NCBI GenBank assembly: GCA_014192425.1 | Contig: BJHK01000013.1 | Span: forward strand, 36,465 to 100,464 | Source: Planctomycetia bacterium | GTDB lineage: Bacteria > Planctomycetota > Planctomycetia > Pirellulales > UBA1268 | Direction: 5' to 3' | Length of the DNA stretch: 64,000 nt | In this document: in pieces, positions 29,322 through 37,696 of the stretch | Numbering within the stretch: the first letter of the stretch is position 1 | Layout: the number at the start of each line of letters is the position of its first letter | The notes under the pieces: generated by a model | What the model saw: the letters and a program-made list of their open reading frames with translations, nothing else | Told to the model about the DNA's origin: nothing | The model's database searches: none | Made by a program: the position numbers and the translations under genes

Positions 29322-29608
29322 ACCGGTGAAGGTGCTGAGGGAAGAAGAAGGTCATGAGGCCTCGGGCAAGAGCCTCTCGTTCGCCCGACAAGCCGTGGCC
29401 TCGAGAACGTCACACCATGGCAGGTGGTGGCCCGCGACCGACGAGCCTGCCCCCGGCGACAGCGACGAGGCGTCGGCCCGGGAACCGGACTCAACAGCCA
29501 TAAAATACAGGCAATCGGGGAATCGTGCGATCCTCTCTTCGGCGCGGGCCTTTCCCTGCCGACGCGGCGCTGGCCGTTTGGAGCCGCGGCCCGGGGCCGG
29601 GCTGCCGC
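29322..29608. other. Intergenic spacer, nothing recognised
   Basis: About 287 bases separate the start of the epimerase gene from the end of the dehydrogenase gene. I see no conserved coding frame, RNA gene, strong hairpin with U-run, or repeat copy. It marks the boundary between the sugar-nucleotide module and the downstream end of the microcompartment operon, and probably holds the promoter of the sugar-nucleotide operon, though no clear -35/-10 pair stands out. Confidence 0.4.
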
Positions 29609-30541
29609 TCAGCCGCCGGCGAGCACCTGGTCGAGCGTCTCGCGGAGCACCGCGGCGCTGCGGCGCAGGCCCTGCATCTCCTTCGGCCAGAGCTCGATTT
29701 CCAGGCACTTCTCGGCGCCCGCCCGGCCGACGACCGTGGGCACCGACAGCGCCACGTCGCGCAGGCCATAGCAGCCGGCCTGGACCGTGGAGACGGGCAG
29801 CACCCGCTTCGCGTCGAGGGCCACCGCATGGATCACTTCGGCGATCGAGACGCCGACGGCGAAGCCGGCTCCGGTCTTTTTCTTGATCATCTCCGCGCCG
29901 CTGGTCTTCGTCCGCTGAAACACTTCCTCGGCGAGCTTGGCCGAGAAACCGGGATACTTCTCCAGCGGCAGCCCGGCGACGCTGGCGCTCGACCAGACCG
30001 GCACCATGCTGTCGCCGTGCTCGCCGAGGATCATCGCCTGGAGCTGCGTGGCCGGGGCATCGAGCCGCTGGGCGAGCAGGCTGCGGAAGCGGAGCGTGTC
30101 GAGCAGCGTGCCGAGACCGATCACGCGGCCGCGCGGGAGGCCGAGCTCGCGGTCGGCGATGAACGTGAGGATGTCGACGGGATTCGAGACCACGAGCACG
30201 GTCGCGTCGGGCCGCAGCCCGGCGGCCTTGAGCTCGCCGAGGATCGAGCGGAACAGGACGACGTTGCGGTTGATGAGCGCCAGCCGGCTCTCGTCGGGCT
30301 TGCGCCGCAGGCCGGCCGTGATGCAGACGACGTCGGCCCGGGCGGCGTCGGCGTAGCCGGCGGCGCGGATCGTCTGGTCGGCGATCGCCGGCGTGCCGTG
30401 GAGCATGTCGAGGGCCTGGCCGTCGGCGAGCTCGGCATTGGCATCCACGACGAGGATCTCGTGGACGATTCCGCCCAACTGCAGGGCGAAGCCCGCCGAG
30501 GAACCTACGATTCCGCCGCCGCCGATGATTGCCACGTTCAT
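29609..30541 (-). CDS. BMC-locus lactate/malate-type NAD-dependent dehydrogenase
   Basis: A 310-residue 2-hydroxyacid dehydrogenase of the LDH/MDH superfamily, last gene of the microcompartment operon. The NAD motif GGGGIVGS is at 7-14, the substrate-binding Arg is in ESRLALINRN (Arg86), SNPVDILT follows, and the catalytic His is in GEHGDSMVPVWS. Homologues in this locus type are usually called lactate dehydrogenase and are thought to help regenerate NAD+. The specificity loop reads AGLRRKP; the Arg at position 80 aligns with the Arg of malate dehydrogenases rather than the Gln of lactate dehydrogenases. AAAGG lies about ten bases before the ATG. No encapsulation helix was found at the N-terminus. 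Confidence 0.85.
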   Translation of the reverse strand: MNVAIIGGGGIVGSSAGFALQLGGIVHEILVVDANAELADGQALDMLHGTPAIADQTIRAAGYADAARADVVCITAGLRRKPDESRLALINRNVVLFRSILGELKAAGLRPDATVLVVSNPVDILTFIADRELGLPRGRVIGLGTLLDTLRFRSLLAQRLDAPATQLQAMILGEHGDSMVPVWSSASVAGLPLEKYPGFSAKLAEEVFQRTKTSGAEMIKKKTGAGFAVGVSIAEVIHAVALDAKRVLPVSTVQAGCYGLRDVALSVPTVVGRAGAEKCLEIELWPKEMQGLRRSAAVLRETLDQVLAGG

Positions 30542-30606
30542 GGTGAGAGAGCCTTTCAGAGGTGCTACCGGAAGCAACCGAAACGCAAAGCCGCACACGC
30601 TGGCTC

Positions 30607-30740
30607 GGGGTTGCCCATACCCCGAACCGTCGGACGTTCGCTTCGGCCATCCTGGCCTCCGCTCACTCGATGCTGGCTGCGCTTTCGCCATCCTGGCTGC
30701 GCTTGCCAGCAACGCCGCCTCTCGGGGTACGGGCAACCCC
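30607..30740. repeat. Intergenic palindromic element, copy A
   Basis: A 134-bp element between the aldolase and dehydrogenase genes. Its ends are inverted repeats of 19 bp (30607-30625 and 30722-30740) with one mismatch; the core contains CGGACGTTCGCT, GGCCTCCGCTCACTCGATG and GCGCTTGCCAGC. Copies B and C at 37452 and 46166 have the same length and order of blocks. No target-site duplication is evident. It could form a long hairpin in the operon mRNA. Confidence 0.8.
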
Positions 30741-30821
30741 TCACCGATTCACAGCCGACGACTGGCGCGGCGAAGGTGGATCGAGCGAGCGATCCTCGCG
30801 CAGGGGTTGTTGGTGTGCCCA

Positions 30822-31721
30822 TCACGCGCTTACGCCCAGCTGCTTGCAGACCTGCTCGGTCACGATCCGCACCAGCGCCTCGTGGTCGATGCCGGCCGGA
30901 GTGGGGCGGGCGGCATTCTGCGGGTCGGCGCCCATCGGCGGCGGGGCGTCGAACGCCTTGCGGTTCACCCCCGTCGCGCCCCAGCTGGCGCGGAACACGT
31001 CGTTGGCACAGATGTCGCAGTTCTCCATCCCCTGCTCCAGCCGCGGATCCGTGTAGCCCCACTTGGCCTTGAGGTCGAGGAGCTCCTTCGTCTCCGCCTT
31101 CGTGAGAAACGTCACGCGGCCAAGATCCTTGGCGAGCATCAGGATCCGGCAGTAGGCGTCGAGGATCTCGGTCCACCAGTAGGCCTTCTCGACCGTCTCA
31201 CCGAAACTGACCGTGCCGTGGTTGGCGAGGATCACGACGTTCGACTTCTTGACGAACGGCTTGACGGTGTCGGCGAACTTCTGGCCGCCCGGGGTTTCGT
31301 AGCGGGTAATCGGCACGTCGCCGAGGAACACCTCGACCTCGGGAAGGACGCACTGCGGGATCGGCTCGCGGGCCACGGCGAAGGCGGTGGCATGCGGCGG
31401 ATGGCAGTGGACGACCGAGTTGACGTCGGGCCGCTCCTTCATGATCGTGAGGTGGAGGAGGATCTCGCTCGACCGCTTCCGATTGCCGCCGATTTGGTTC
31501 CCCTCCATGTCGACGATGCACAGGTCGGAGGGCTTCATGAACCCCTTGGAGATCATCGTCGGCGTGCAGAGGACCTCGTTGGGCCCGAGGCGGAACGAGA
31601 TGTTGCCGTCGTTGCCGGCGGCGAAGCCCTTGGCGTAGATCCGGCGGCCGATGTCGCAGATCTCCTCCTTGAGCTGGGAAAGCGACTTGTCGCTCGTCTT
31701 AACCTGTCCTGTGGCGGCCAT
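30822..31721 (-). CDS. Class II sugar-phosphate aldolase with C-terminal encapsulation helix
   Basis: Cleaves fuculose-1-phosphate and/or rhamnulose-1-phosphate to DHAP and L-lactaldehyde inside the microcompartment. Zinc ligands His105, His107 (VVHCHPPH) and His168 (ANHGTVS) and the catalytic Glu86 (SSEILLH) are visible, as is the phosphate-binding GNDGNISFR at 36-44. After the aldolase domain (to about residue 225) a Pro-rich linker leads to a terminal amphipathic helix (IDHEALVRIVTEQVCKQLGV), which fits an encapsulation peptide. AAGGAG lies seven bases before the ATG. In the described planctomycetal locus this position is taken by the signature aldolase (I believe named pvmN). Confidence 0.92.
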   Translation of the reverse strand: MAATGQVKTSDKSLSQLKEEICDIGRRIYAKGFAAGNDGNISFRLGPNEVLCTPTMISKGFMKPSDLCIVDMEGNQIGGNRKRSSEILLHLTIMKERPDVNSVVHCHPPHATAFAVAREPIPQCVLPEVEVFLGDVPITRYETPGGQKFADTVKPFVKKSNVVILANHGTVSFGETVEKAYWWTEILDAYCRILMLAKDLGRVTFLTKAETKELLDLKAKWGYTDPRLEQGMENCDICANDVFRASWGATGVNRKAFDAPPPMGADPQNAARPTPAGIDHEALVRIVTEQVCKQLGVSA

Positions 31722-31861
31722 GGCTGCTCCTTCTGGTGGCGGGCTGGTGACGGGTGAACGGGTTGGGGACGGCTACGCGTCCTGACGATTCTTGCCCACG
31801 TTTCCAGCTGCGGTCGGATTGCCGGTCGCGGTGCGGCGGCCGGACGTGCGGAATGCAGGGG

Positions 31862-32152
31862 TCATGCCGGTCGCTCCGGCAGGTCGAGTCGGTCGATGAG
31901 CGCGGCGACGTAGGCGTCGATCGGCTTGTCGGCCGGGCGGAACGGCTGGGCGGCCTCGCCCCCCTCGCTGAAGGCGACGAGTTGGCCGTCGCCGACGCCG
32001 AGGTCGTCCCAGGCCACGAGCGGCTCGGCGGGGCCGTCGCCGGCACGGAGATCGTCCGGGCCGAGCGGCACCAAGACGCGAAACACGCCGCCGCGGACCG
32101 TGGGGTGGGGCTCCACGAGCGTCACCGTGCCGATGGTTTTGCCGACGCGCAT
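31862..32152 (-). CDS. BMC-P pentameric shell protein (EutN/CcmL family)
   Basis: A 96-residue vertex protein of the microcompartment shell. The EutN/CcmL fold is recognisable by the start MRVGKTIGTVTLVEPHP and the DLGVGDGQLVAFSEGG block. The C-terminal KPIDAYVAALIDRLDL is family-typical. It is one of three pentamer paralogues in the operon and lies between the aldolase and the 266-residue protein, with gaps of about 140 bp and 180 bp on its two sides. No obvious substitution disrupts the fold. Confidence 0.92.
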   Translation of the reverse strand: MRVGKTIGTVTLVEPHPTVRGGVFRVLVPLGPDDLRAGDGPAEPLVAWDDLGVGDGQLVAFSEGGEAAQPFRPADKPIDAYVAALIDRLDLPERPA

Positions 32153-32331
32153 GGCTTCAGCCTGTTTTTTGGTTCGTGGCGGAAAACATGCATGGGCCGG
32201 CCCCGGGCCGGCATGAGTTGCCTCGCTGGCGGCCGACCGCCACGCTCGGCATCCTCACGCCGAGCCCGGGGCCTCCGTGGGTGGTGCGCAGGGGCGAAGG
32301 CGTGGGGAACATCGGGCGATCGCTTTTCATT

Positions 32332-33132
32332 TCAGTGGGGATGCGTCTTGCAGCCGCAGCCGGCCGGAGGGGTGGCGAGTTCGGCAGGCAGTGGGGCGAC
32401 GGGCCGCGACGCGAAGTCGGCACACAGCCTCTCGAGGCCGGCGGAAACACTCGCCGGGTCCACGACGAGCAGGTTGGCCTGGCAGTCGGCGGCGGCGGCC
32501 GCGAGCGTCGCGGCGTCGCGGCCGGTGACGGCCCGGAGGCTCGCCGAGCGGTTGGCGAGGATCGTGGCGACCGCCGGCCGGGAGGTCAGCAGGATGCCGC
32601 GAGCGGCGTCGCGCGAAGCGTGCTGGGCGAGGGCCGTGATCACGTCGGCGAGCCCCGAGGCGGGCAGTCGCTGCGCGCCGGGCACGCTGCGGGCGATGGC
32701 GGCGGCCCTGGCGGCGGGGTCCGCCGCACACCCGGCATGCGCGATCACGAACGGCCGGGCAGTGCCCGCCGGGCCGGTCGCCGCGTCGGATGCGGCCCGC
32801 GCGATCGCGATACCCGCCTCGCGGGCATGGTCGCGGGCCGAGGGAGTGACCACGGCGCGGGGATCGATCGTCACCCGCCGGGCGCCGGACGGGAGCCGTT
32901 CGAGGATGGCGAGCGTGATCACGCGATCGGCAAGGGAGACCTCGGCCGCCGCGCCGACGCCTGGTGCAAACGCAGCGACCGACGCCGGTGCCGTTGCCGC
33001 TGGTAGCGGCGATGCGACGGTGGTCCGGGCCGCAGTCGCCGCGCGAGGCAGCGGAGCAGCAACGGCAAGCCGGCCGATCACCTCGGCGACCAGTCGCTCG
33101 ATCATGGCCCGGTCGGGAAGGGGAGCGGTCAT
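32332..33132 (-). CDS. Uncharacterised microcompartment-locus protein with N-terminal encapsulation-like helix
   Basis: A 266-residue protein I cannot assign to an enzyme family. Residues about 7-25 (DRAMIERLVAEVIGRLAVA) form an amphipathic helix like those on the cargo proteins of this operon. An Ala/Pro-rich linker (about 26-62) follows, then a compact domain with a VVTPSARDHAREAGIAIAR block near residue 95, similar in flavour to a motif found in some other BMC-associated proteins. The tail is GCGCKTHPH, a potential metal or cluster site. The ATG overlaps the stop of the upstream BMC-P gene (ATGA). Position and helix suggest a lumen protein; the catalytic role is unknown. Confidence 0.75.
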   Translation of the reverse strand: MTAPLPDRAMIERLVAEVIGRLAVAAPLPRAATAARTTVASPLPAATAPASVAAFAPGVGAAAEVSLADRVITLAILERLPSGARRVTIDPRAVVTPSARDHAREAGIAIARAASDAATGPAGTARPFVIAHAGCAADPAARAAAIARSVPGAQRLPASGLADVITALAQHASRDAARGILLTSRPAVATILANRSASLRAVTGRDAATLAAAAADCQANLLVVDPASVSAGLERLCADFASRPVAPLPAELATPPAGCGCKTHPH

Positions 33133-33392
33133 GCGTCATCCACGAGGGCGATCGTGCTCCAGCGAGCCGGTGTGGCGTCGCTCTTGAGAATCTCGCGGAG
33201 CAGCCGGCCGTCGCTCGTGATCACGGCGACGTCTCCGCAGCCGGCGCCGAGCGTGTCCACGGCCAACTGCGGGTCGCCATCGGGGCTCCGCCGGTCGGCC
33301 ATGAGCGGCTGCACGACGAGTAGACGGCAGCCGGTGAGCGACGGATGCTTCACCGTTGCCGTGGCCGTGCCGATGATCTTCGCGAGCTGCAT
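33129..33392 (-). CDS. BMC-P pentameric shell protein (EutN/CcmL family)
   Basis: An 87-residue vertex protein, the shortest of the three pentamers in the operon. The family pattern MQLAKIIGTATATVKHPSL is followed by GCRLLVVQPL and the VDTLGAGCGDVAVITSDGR turn. It is translationally coupled by a four-base overlap to the 266-residue protein and lies 24 bp after the aldehyde dehydrogenase gene. Three distinct pentamers suggest non-equivalent vertices or alternate shell compositions. Confidence 0.93.
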   Translation of the reverse strand: MQLAKIIGTATATVKHPSLTGCRLLVVQPLMADRRSPDGDPQLAVDTLGAGCGDVAVITSDGRLLREILKSDATPARWSTIALVDDA

Positions 33393-33416
33393 GATGGTCG
33401 TGGTTCGTGAGCAGGG

Positions 33417-34901
33417 TCAGGCCACGGCGTCGGGACTGCCGAGGATGCGCAGGTCGTCCACCAGTGTGCAGCGGCGCTGCCGCGTGAACGTCAGCGGGGT
33501 GGTCACGCCCTCGCCCGTCGGCGTGGCGATCGAGAACGACAGGTAGCCCTCGCCGCCGAGGCCGAGGCCGGCCACGCTCGGCCCGTTCTTCACGAACAGC
33601 GTCGTGTCGAGGAGCCGGCCCATGCGGGTCATCGTCCGGACGTTCGTGGAGTGGATGATCGCCGTGTGGCGGAAGCCGTGCTCGCTGTCGTGAGCCCGCT
33701 GGATCGCCTCGTCGACGTCCTTGCAGCGGACGAAGGGGACGAAGGGCATCATCTGCTCGACCGGCACGAACGGGTTGTCGACGTCGGTCTCACCGAAGAG
33801 CAGCTCGACGTCGGCGCCGCACGAGACACCGGCCGCCTTGGCGAGGACCGCGGCATCCTGGCCGAGAAGGTCCTTGCAGGGCACCTGGTGGCGGTGGGCC
33901 CCTTCGCCGGTCATGACGATCGCCCGCTTCGTCAGGGCATCGACCTGGCCCGCGTTCAGCCGCACCGCGCCGGCCCGCTCCATCGCCGTCATCATCCGGT
34001 CGAAGACCGCGGCCACCACGAACACCTGCTTCTCCCCGATGCAGAGCAGGTTGTTGTCGTAGGCGGCGCCGGTGATGATCGACCGGGCGGCGTTGTCGAG
34101 ATCGGCCGTCTCGTCCACCACCACCGGCGGATTGCCGGGGCCGGCGACGATCGCCCGCTTGCTCGACTGCAGCGCGGCCTTCGCCACCGCCGGTCCGCCG
34201 GTCACGCAGATCAACTTCACGCCGCGATGGTTGAAGAGGGCGCCGGCCGACTCCAGCGACGGCTCGGCGACGAGGCAGACGAGGTTGTCGATGCCGATGT
34301 CGCGGTGGATGGCGGCATTGAACCGGCGCACCCCCTCGGCGGCGACCTTGCGGCCGCTGGGATGGGGATTGACGACGACGGTGTTGCCGCCGGCGAGCAT
34401 GTTGATCGCGTTGCAGGCGATGGTGGGCAGCGAGTGGGTGACTGGCGTGATCGCGCCGATGACGCCGAACGGGGCGTGCTCGATCACGGCCAGGCCGTGG
34501 TCGCCGCTGAACACCTCGCTGTGCATGAACTCGACTCCCGGCACCTTCTCGCCGAGAACCTTCAGCTTCTCGATCTTGTGGGAAAGCCGGCCGATCCTCG
34601 TCTCGGCGAACTCCATCCGGCCGAGCTCCTCGGCGTCCTCGATCGCGATCCGGCGGACGTGGGCGATGGCCTTCTTCCGCCCCTCGACCCCGAGCCGCTC
34701 GAGCTGGTGAAACGCCTCGGTCGCGGCGGCGACCGCCTCGTCGACGGAGCCGAAGACGCCGTTGGCGCCGACGTGCGTGCCGCCGGTCGCCGCCGGCGCC
34801 GCGGCGGGCTTGGCAGCCGGCGATCCGGCCTGGCTGAGTTCCGCGATCACCTGGCGGACGATCGCTGCGATGTCGGTGGGGGAGGCGGTGGCGGTGCTCA
34901 T
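33417..34901 (-). CDS. CoA-acylating aldehyde dehydrogenase of the microcompartment
   Basis: Oxidises the aldolase-derived aldehyde (lactaldehyde) with NAD+ and CoA to an acyl-CoA inside the shell. The PduP/EutE-like catalytic Cys sits in [10 protein letters not shown] near residue 285, [12 protein letters not shown] and [11 protein letters not shown] mark the cofactor-binding half, and [11 protein letters not shown] closes the domain. Residues about 8-22 ([18 protein letters not shown]) form an N-terminal encapsulation helix joined by an Ala/Pro linker. The start MSTATASP at 34901 is seven bases from the upstream BMC-P stop. Length 494 fits PduP-type enzymes. Confidence 0.93.
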   Translation of the reverse strand: MSTATASPTDIAAIVRQVIAELSQAGSPAAKPAAAPAATGGTHVGANGVFGSVDEAVAAATEAFHQLERLGVEGRKKAIAHVRRIAIEDAEELGRMEFAETRIGRLSHKIEKLKVLGEKVPGVEFMHSEVFSGDHGLAVIEHAPFGVIGAITPVTHSLPTIACNAINMLAGGNTVVVNPHPSGRKVAAEGVRRFNAAIHRDIGIDNLVCLVAEPSLESAGALFNHRGVKLICVTGGPAVAKAALQSSKRAIVAGPGNPPVVVDETADLDNAARSIITGAAYDNNLLCIGEKQVFVVAAVFDRMMTAMERAGAVRLNAGQVDALTKRAIVMTGEGAHRHQVPCKDLLGQDAAVLAKAAGVSCGADVELLFGETDVDNPFVPVEQMMPFVPFVRCKDVDEAIQRAHDSEHGFRHTAIIHSTNVRTMTRMGRLLDTTLFVKNGPSVAGLGLGGEGYLSFSIATPTGEGVTTPLTFTRQRRCTLVDDLRILGSPDAVA

Positions 34902-34908
34902 GAGAAGA

Positions 34909-35217
34909 TCACTTTCTGCTGAAGACCTCGGTGCCGTCGATGCGGACGGTGTCGACGAGGCCGATGACGACGGCATCGATGGGCAGGGACTTGGTCTCGG
35001 GGGTGAGGCGGGCGCTCGAGCCCTGCGTGACGAGGACGAACTGCCCCTCGCCGGCGCCGAGCGTGTCCACGGCGATGAACGTGCGGCCCGTGGAAACGAG
35101 CTTCGTGCGGGTCTTGTCGTCGAGCCGGTAGGGCTCGACGACGAGCAGCTTGTGGCCGGTCATCGACTCGGCCTTGTGGGTGGCGACGACGGAACCGGTC
35201 ACGAGGGCGACGAACAT
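34909..35217 (-). CDS. BMC-P pentameric shell protein (EutN/CcmL family)
   Basis: A 102-residue vertex protein. [19 protein letters not shown] opens the EutN/CcmL barrel; LLVVEPY and [20 protein letters not shown] are the conserved strands and turn. It has a longer C-terminus ([15 protein letters not shown]) than its two paralogues. The stop lies seven bases before the aldehyde dehydrogenase start and its own ATG directly abuts the ackA stop, so these genes are tightly packed. Confidence 0.93.
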   Translation of the reverse strand: MFVALVTGSVVATHKAESMTGHKLLVVEPYRLDDKTRTKLVSTGRTFIAVDTLGAGEGQFVLVTQGSSARLTPETKSLPIDAVVIGLVDTVRIDGTEVFSRK

Positions 35218-36468
35218 TCAGCCACCTTTTCCTTTCGGATGCGTGGATTCAGCAGCGAGCAGGTCGCGGGCCTGCCGGGCCACGATCAGTTCTTCGTTCG
35301 TGGGAATCACCCAGACCTGGACGCGGGCCGAGGCGGCGCCGATCTGGCGTTCCCCGGCGGTCCGGGCCTCGTTGGCGGCCGGCTCCACGGCGATCCCCAG
35401 CTCGTCGAGGCCGGCGAGCACGGCCGCGCGGGTGAGCGGCGAGTTCTCGCCGATGCCGCCGGCGAAGGCGATGCCGTCGATGCCGCCGAGCTCGACGATC
35501 CCCGCCCCGAGCCAGTGGCGGATCGAGGCCACGTAGACGTCGATCGCCGTCCGCGCCCGGGCGTTGCCGGCGGCGGCGGCCTCCTCGAGATCCCGCATGT
35601 CGCCGGACGTGCCCGACATGCCCGCCAGACCTCCCTTGGAGGAGAGGTCGGCCAGCAGTTCGTCAAAACCCCGGCCAGTCGCCCGGGCCACGTGCAGCAG
35701 GGCAAACGGGTCGAAGTCGCCCGCCCGGTTGTTCTGCGGCAGGCCCGACTGCGGACTCATTCCCATCGACGTGCCGACGCTCGCGCCGTCCTTGATCCAG
35801 CAGACGCTGCTCGAGCCGCCGAGATGGCAGGAGATCACCCGGCGGCCGCGCGGGCCGGCCGGCACGACCGCCTGCATCCGCTCGGCCACGAACCGATGAC
35901 TCGCCCCGTGGAACCCCCAGCGCCGCACGAGATGTTTTTCCGCCCACTCGGTCGGCACAGCATAGAGCGCGTTCCGCGTCGGAATCGTGGCATGAAAACC
36001 GGTCTCGAAGGCCGCCACGAGCGGCACCTGCGGCAGCCGCTCCCCGAGCAGCCGCATCGCCCGCACGTAGGGCGGGTTGTGGGCCGGGGCCACGACTGCC
36101 ATCTCCTCCATCGCGGCGAGCACGTCGGGGGTGACGCGAACGACGCCCCCGGCCCGCCCGCCATGCACGGCCTTGAACCCCACCGCCGCCACGTCGGCGA
36201 CGCTCGTCAGCGGACCGCCGGGGGCGGTGAGCTGGGCGAGGGCCGCCTCGAGGGCCACGGCATGGTCCGGCACCGGCAGCACCGTCTCCTGCGTCGTCGG
36301 CCCCGCGGCCCCCTGCGCGGTCGCGTAGACACGGCTCTCGGCGGCGCCGATCCGTTCCACGCCACCGCGGGCAAGCTCGCGGCCGTCGACGGCTCCCCGG
36401 ATTTCGGGGAGGTCGAAGAGCCGGTACTTGAAGCTTGTGGAGCCGAGGTTGGCGACGAGGACCTTCAT
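35218..36468 (-). CDS. ackA: Acetate/propionate kinase family protein of the microcompartment
   Basis: Converts the acyl-phosphate made by PduL to free acid with formation of ATP, probably outside the shell. The ASKHA start NLGSTSFKYRLFD at 7-19, FETGFHATIP, HLGGSSSVCWIKDG, GMSPQSGLPQ and the C-terminal GGIGENSPLTRAAV are all acetate kinase signatures; 416 residues is slightly longer than average. No encapsulation helix is seen. It is separated from the preceding BMC-H gene by 116 bp that carries three strong hairpins, which may lower its expression relative to shell proteins. Confidence 0.93.
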   Translation of the reverse strand: MKVLVANLGSTSFKYRLFDLPEIRGAVDGRELARGGVERIGAAESRVYATAQGAAGPTTQETVLPVPDHAVALEAALAQLTAPGGPLTSVADVAAVGFKAVHGGRAGGVVRVTPDVLAAMEEMAVVAPAHNPPYVRAMRLLGERLPQVPLVAAFETGFHATIPTRNALYAVPTEWAEKHLVRRWGFHGASHRFVAERMQAVVPAGPRGRRVISCHLGGSSSVCWIKDGASVGTSMGMSPQSGLPQNNRAGDFDPFALLHVARATGRGFDELLADLSSKGGLAGMSGTSGDMRDLEEAAAAGNARARTAIDVYVASIRHWLGAGIVELGGIDGIAFAGGIGENSPLTRAAVLAGLDELGIAVEPAANEARTAGERQIGAASARVQVWVIPTNEELIVARQARDLLAAESTHPKGKGG

Positions 36469-36500
36469 CCATCACTCCAAACGTTTCCGGTCGTCGGACG

Positions 36501-36581
36501 GCGTCGCCGGAGGCGACGCTTCGCACCGGCAACCGGAGGGTTGCCACGCCGGCACGGGCCATGGATGGCCGTGCCGGCGTG
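36501..36581. promoter_or_regulatory. Three consecutive hairpins between BMC-H and ackA
   Basis: Three perfect stems follow one another in the gap: 36501-36508 with 36512-36519 (8 bp, 3-base loop), 36528-36534 with 36539-36545 (7 bp, 4-base loop), and 36545-36557 with 36569-36581 (13 bp). In the transcribed (minus) strand the 13-bp stem comes first, four bases after the BMC-H stop. None has a run of U residues, so they look more like RNA stabilising or attenuating structures than simple terminators. Confidence 0.65.
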
Positions 36582-36584
36582 AAA

Positions 36585-36854
36585 CTAGCTGAAAAAGGCG
36601 GCGACGAGCGAGTCGGCGGGACGCGGGATGACGTGGCTGGCGACGAGCTCGCCGACATGCTGGGCCGCGGTCGCACCGGCCTCGACGGCCGCCCGCACGC
36701 TGCCCACGTCACCCTGCACGATCGTCGCCACGAAGGCGTTGCCGATGCTGATCCGCTTGAGAATCTTCACGTTGGCCGCCTTGGCCATCGCGTCCGTCGC
36801 CTCGACGAGGCCGACGAGTCCCTTGGTCTCGAGAAGTCCGATTGCCGTGTTCAT
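36585..36854 (-). CDS. BMC-H hexameric shell protein
   Basis: An 89-residue facet protein of the microcompartment. The canonical single-BMC-domain pattern is present: AIGLLETKGLVGLVEATDAM, the pore-proximal KRISIGNAFVATIVQGDVGS, then RAAVEAGATAAQHVGEL and the ending VIPRPADSL. The start MNTAIGLL was selected by homology. It is the second BMC-H in the operon, 90 bp after the first. The strong hairpin just after its stop may protect the 3' end of the shell-gene message. Confidence 0.95.
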   Translation of the reverse strand: MNTAIGLLETKGLVGLVEATDAMAKAANVKILKRISIGNAFVATIVQGDVGSVRAAVEAGATAAQHVGELVASHVIPRPADSLVAAFFS

Positions 36855-36944
36855 GGTCTGTCCTTGGGGTTGGGGTTGAGGGGTTTCCAAAATGGGATCG
36901 GGAAAAAGGTTCAATTGCATCGCTGCTGAGCCGGGGCGTCGGGC

Positions 36945-37223
36945 CTACGAAGGCAGGACGATGCCCAGGTCCTCATGGGGCCGGGCGATGACCTGCACGC
37001 TGACAACGTCGCCGATCCGGCCGCCAGCCGCCGCACCCGCGTCGGTCGCCGCCTTCACCGCGGCCACGTCGCCGGTGACGAACGCCGTCACCAGGCCGCT
37101 GCCGATCTTGTCCCAGCCCAGGAAGGTGACGTTCGCCGCCTTCATCATCGCGTCCACCGCCTCGACGAGGGTCACGAATCCCTTCACCTCGATCATGCCG
37201 AGGGCTTCGACATTTTTTGCCAT
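36945..37223 (-). CDS. BMC-H hexameric shell protein
   Basis: A 92-residue facet protein. [19 protein letters not shown], the pore region [20 protein letters not shown] and the ending [14 protein letters not shown] are classic BMC-H. The start MAKNVEALG at 37223 has GGAGCAAGG upstream and matches the family. The frame stays open for another 54 codons, containing a basic stretch ([17 protein letters not shown]), so a longer form starting near 37364 is possible; I regard the short form as the main product. It is the first shell gene after pduL, from which it is separated by repeat copy B. Confidence 0.93.
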   Translation of the reverse strand: MAKNVEALGMIEVKGFVTLVEAVDAMMKAANVTFLGWDKIGSGLVTAFVTGDVAAVKAATDAGAAAGGRIGDVVSVQVIARPHEDLGIVLPS

Positions 37224-37451
37224 CTGTTGCCTTGCTCCTGTGTCTGCCTGTCTACCAGCCATGGCGGGGCCGTCCCCGCCGACCGCACCGGCACGCGCCG
37301 GCTGCACGGTCATGTCTCGTGTCGTTCGTGTTCGCGATCGCTTCGCCGCCTTCTTCTTCGCCATCATGCGTCTCTCGCTGCTCAATCGCGGTCGTCAGGG
37401 CTCGTCGTCCTCGCGGTTGCATGCACTCCGCGGCTCCGCGGCCGACGGTTC

Positions 37452-37584
37452 GGGGCTGCCCATCCCCCGCTCGTCGGACGTTCACTGCGGCCCTCCAGGC
37501 CTCCGTTCACTCGATGCTGGCCGCGCTTTCGGCATCCTGCCTCCGCTTGCCAGCAACGCCGCCTCCCGAGGTACGGGCAACCCC
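37452..37584. repeat. Intergenic palindromic element, copy B
   Basis: A 133-bp relative of copy A with roughly four-fifths identity by eye, lying in the 473-bp gap between pduL and the first BMC-H gene. The ends (37452-37469 and 37567-37584) are inverted repeats with about four mismatches. Shared core blocks include TCGTCGGACGTTC, TTCACTCGATGCTGGC and GCTTGCCAGCAACGCCGCC. The rest of the gap shows only the possible N-terminal extension of the BMC-H gene. Confidence 0.8.
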
Positions 37585-37696
37585 TCACGGAGAAGGCGAC
37601 GGTGACATCGAAAGGCGTCCAGTCAGAAGTCGCATGTGCCCGGTGAGTGGTCCGGCAGCATCGTGCACAGCGGGTGACGGTCATCGCGGATCTCTC

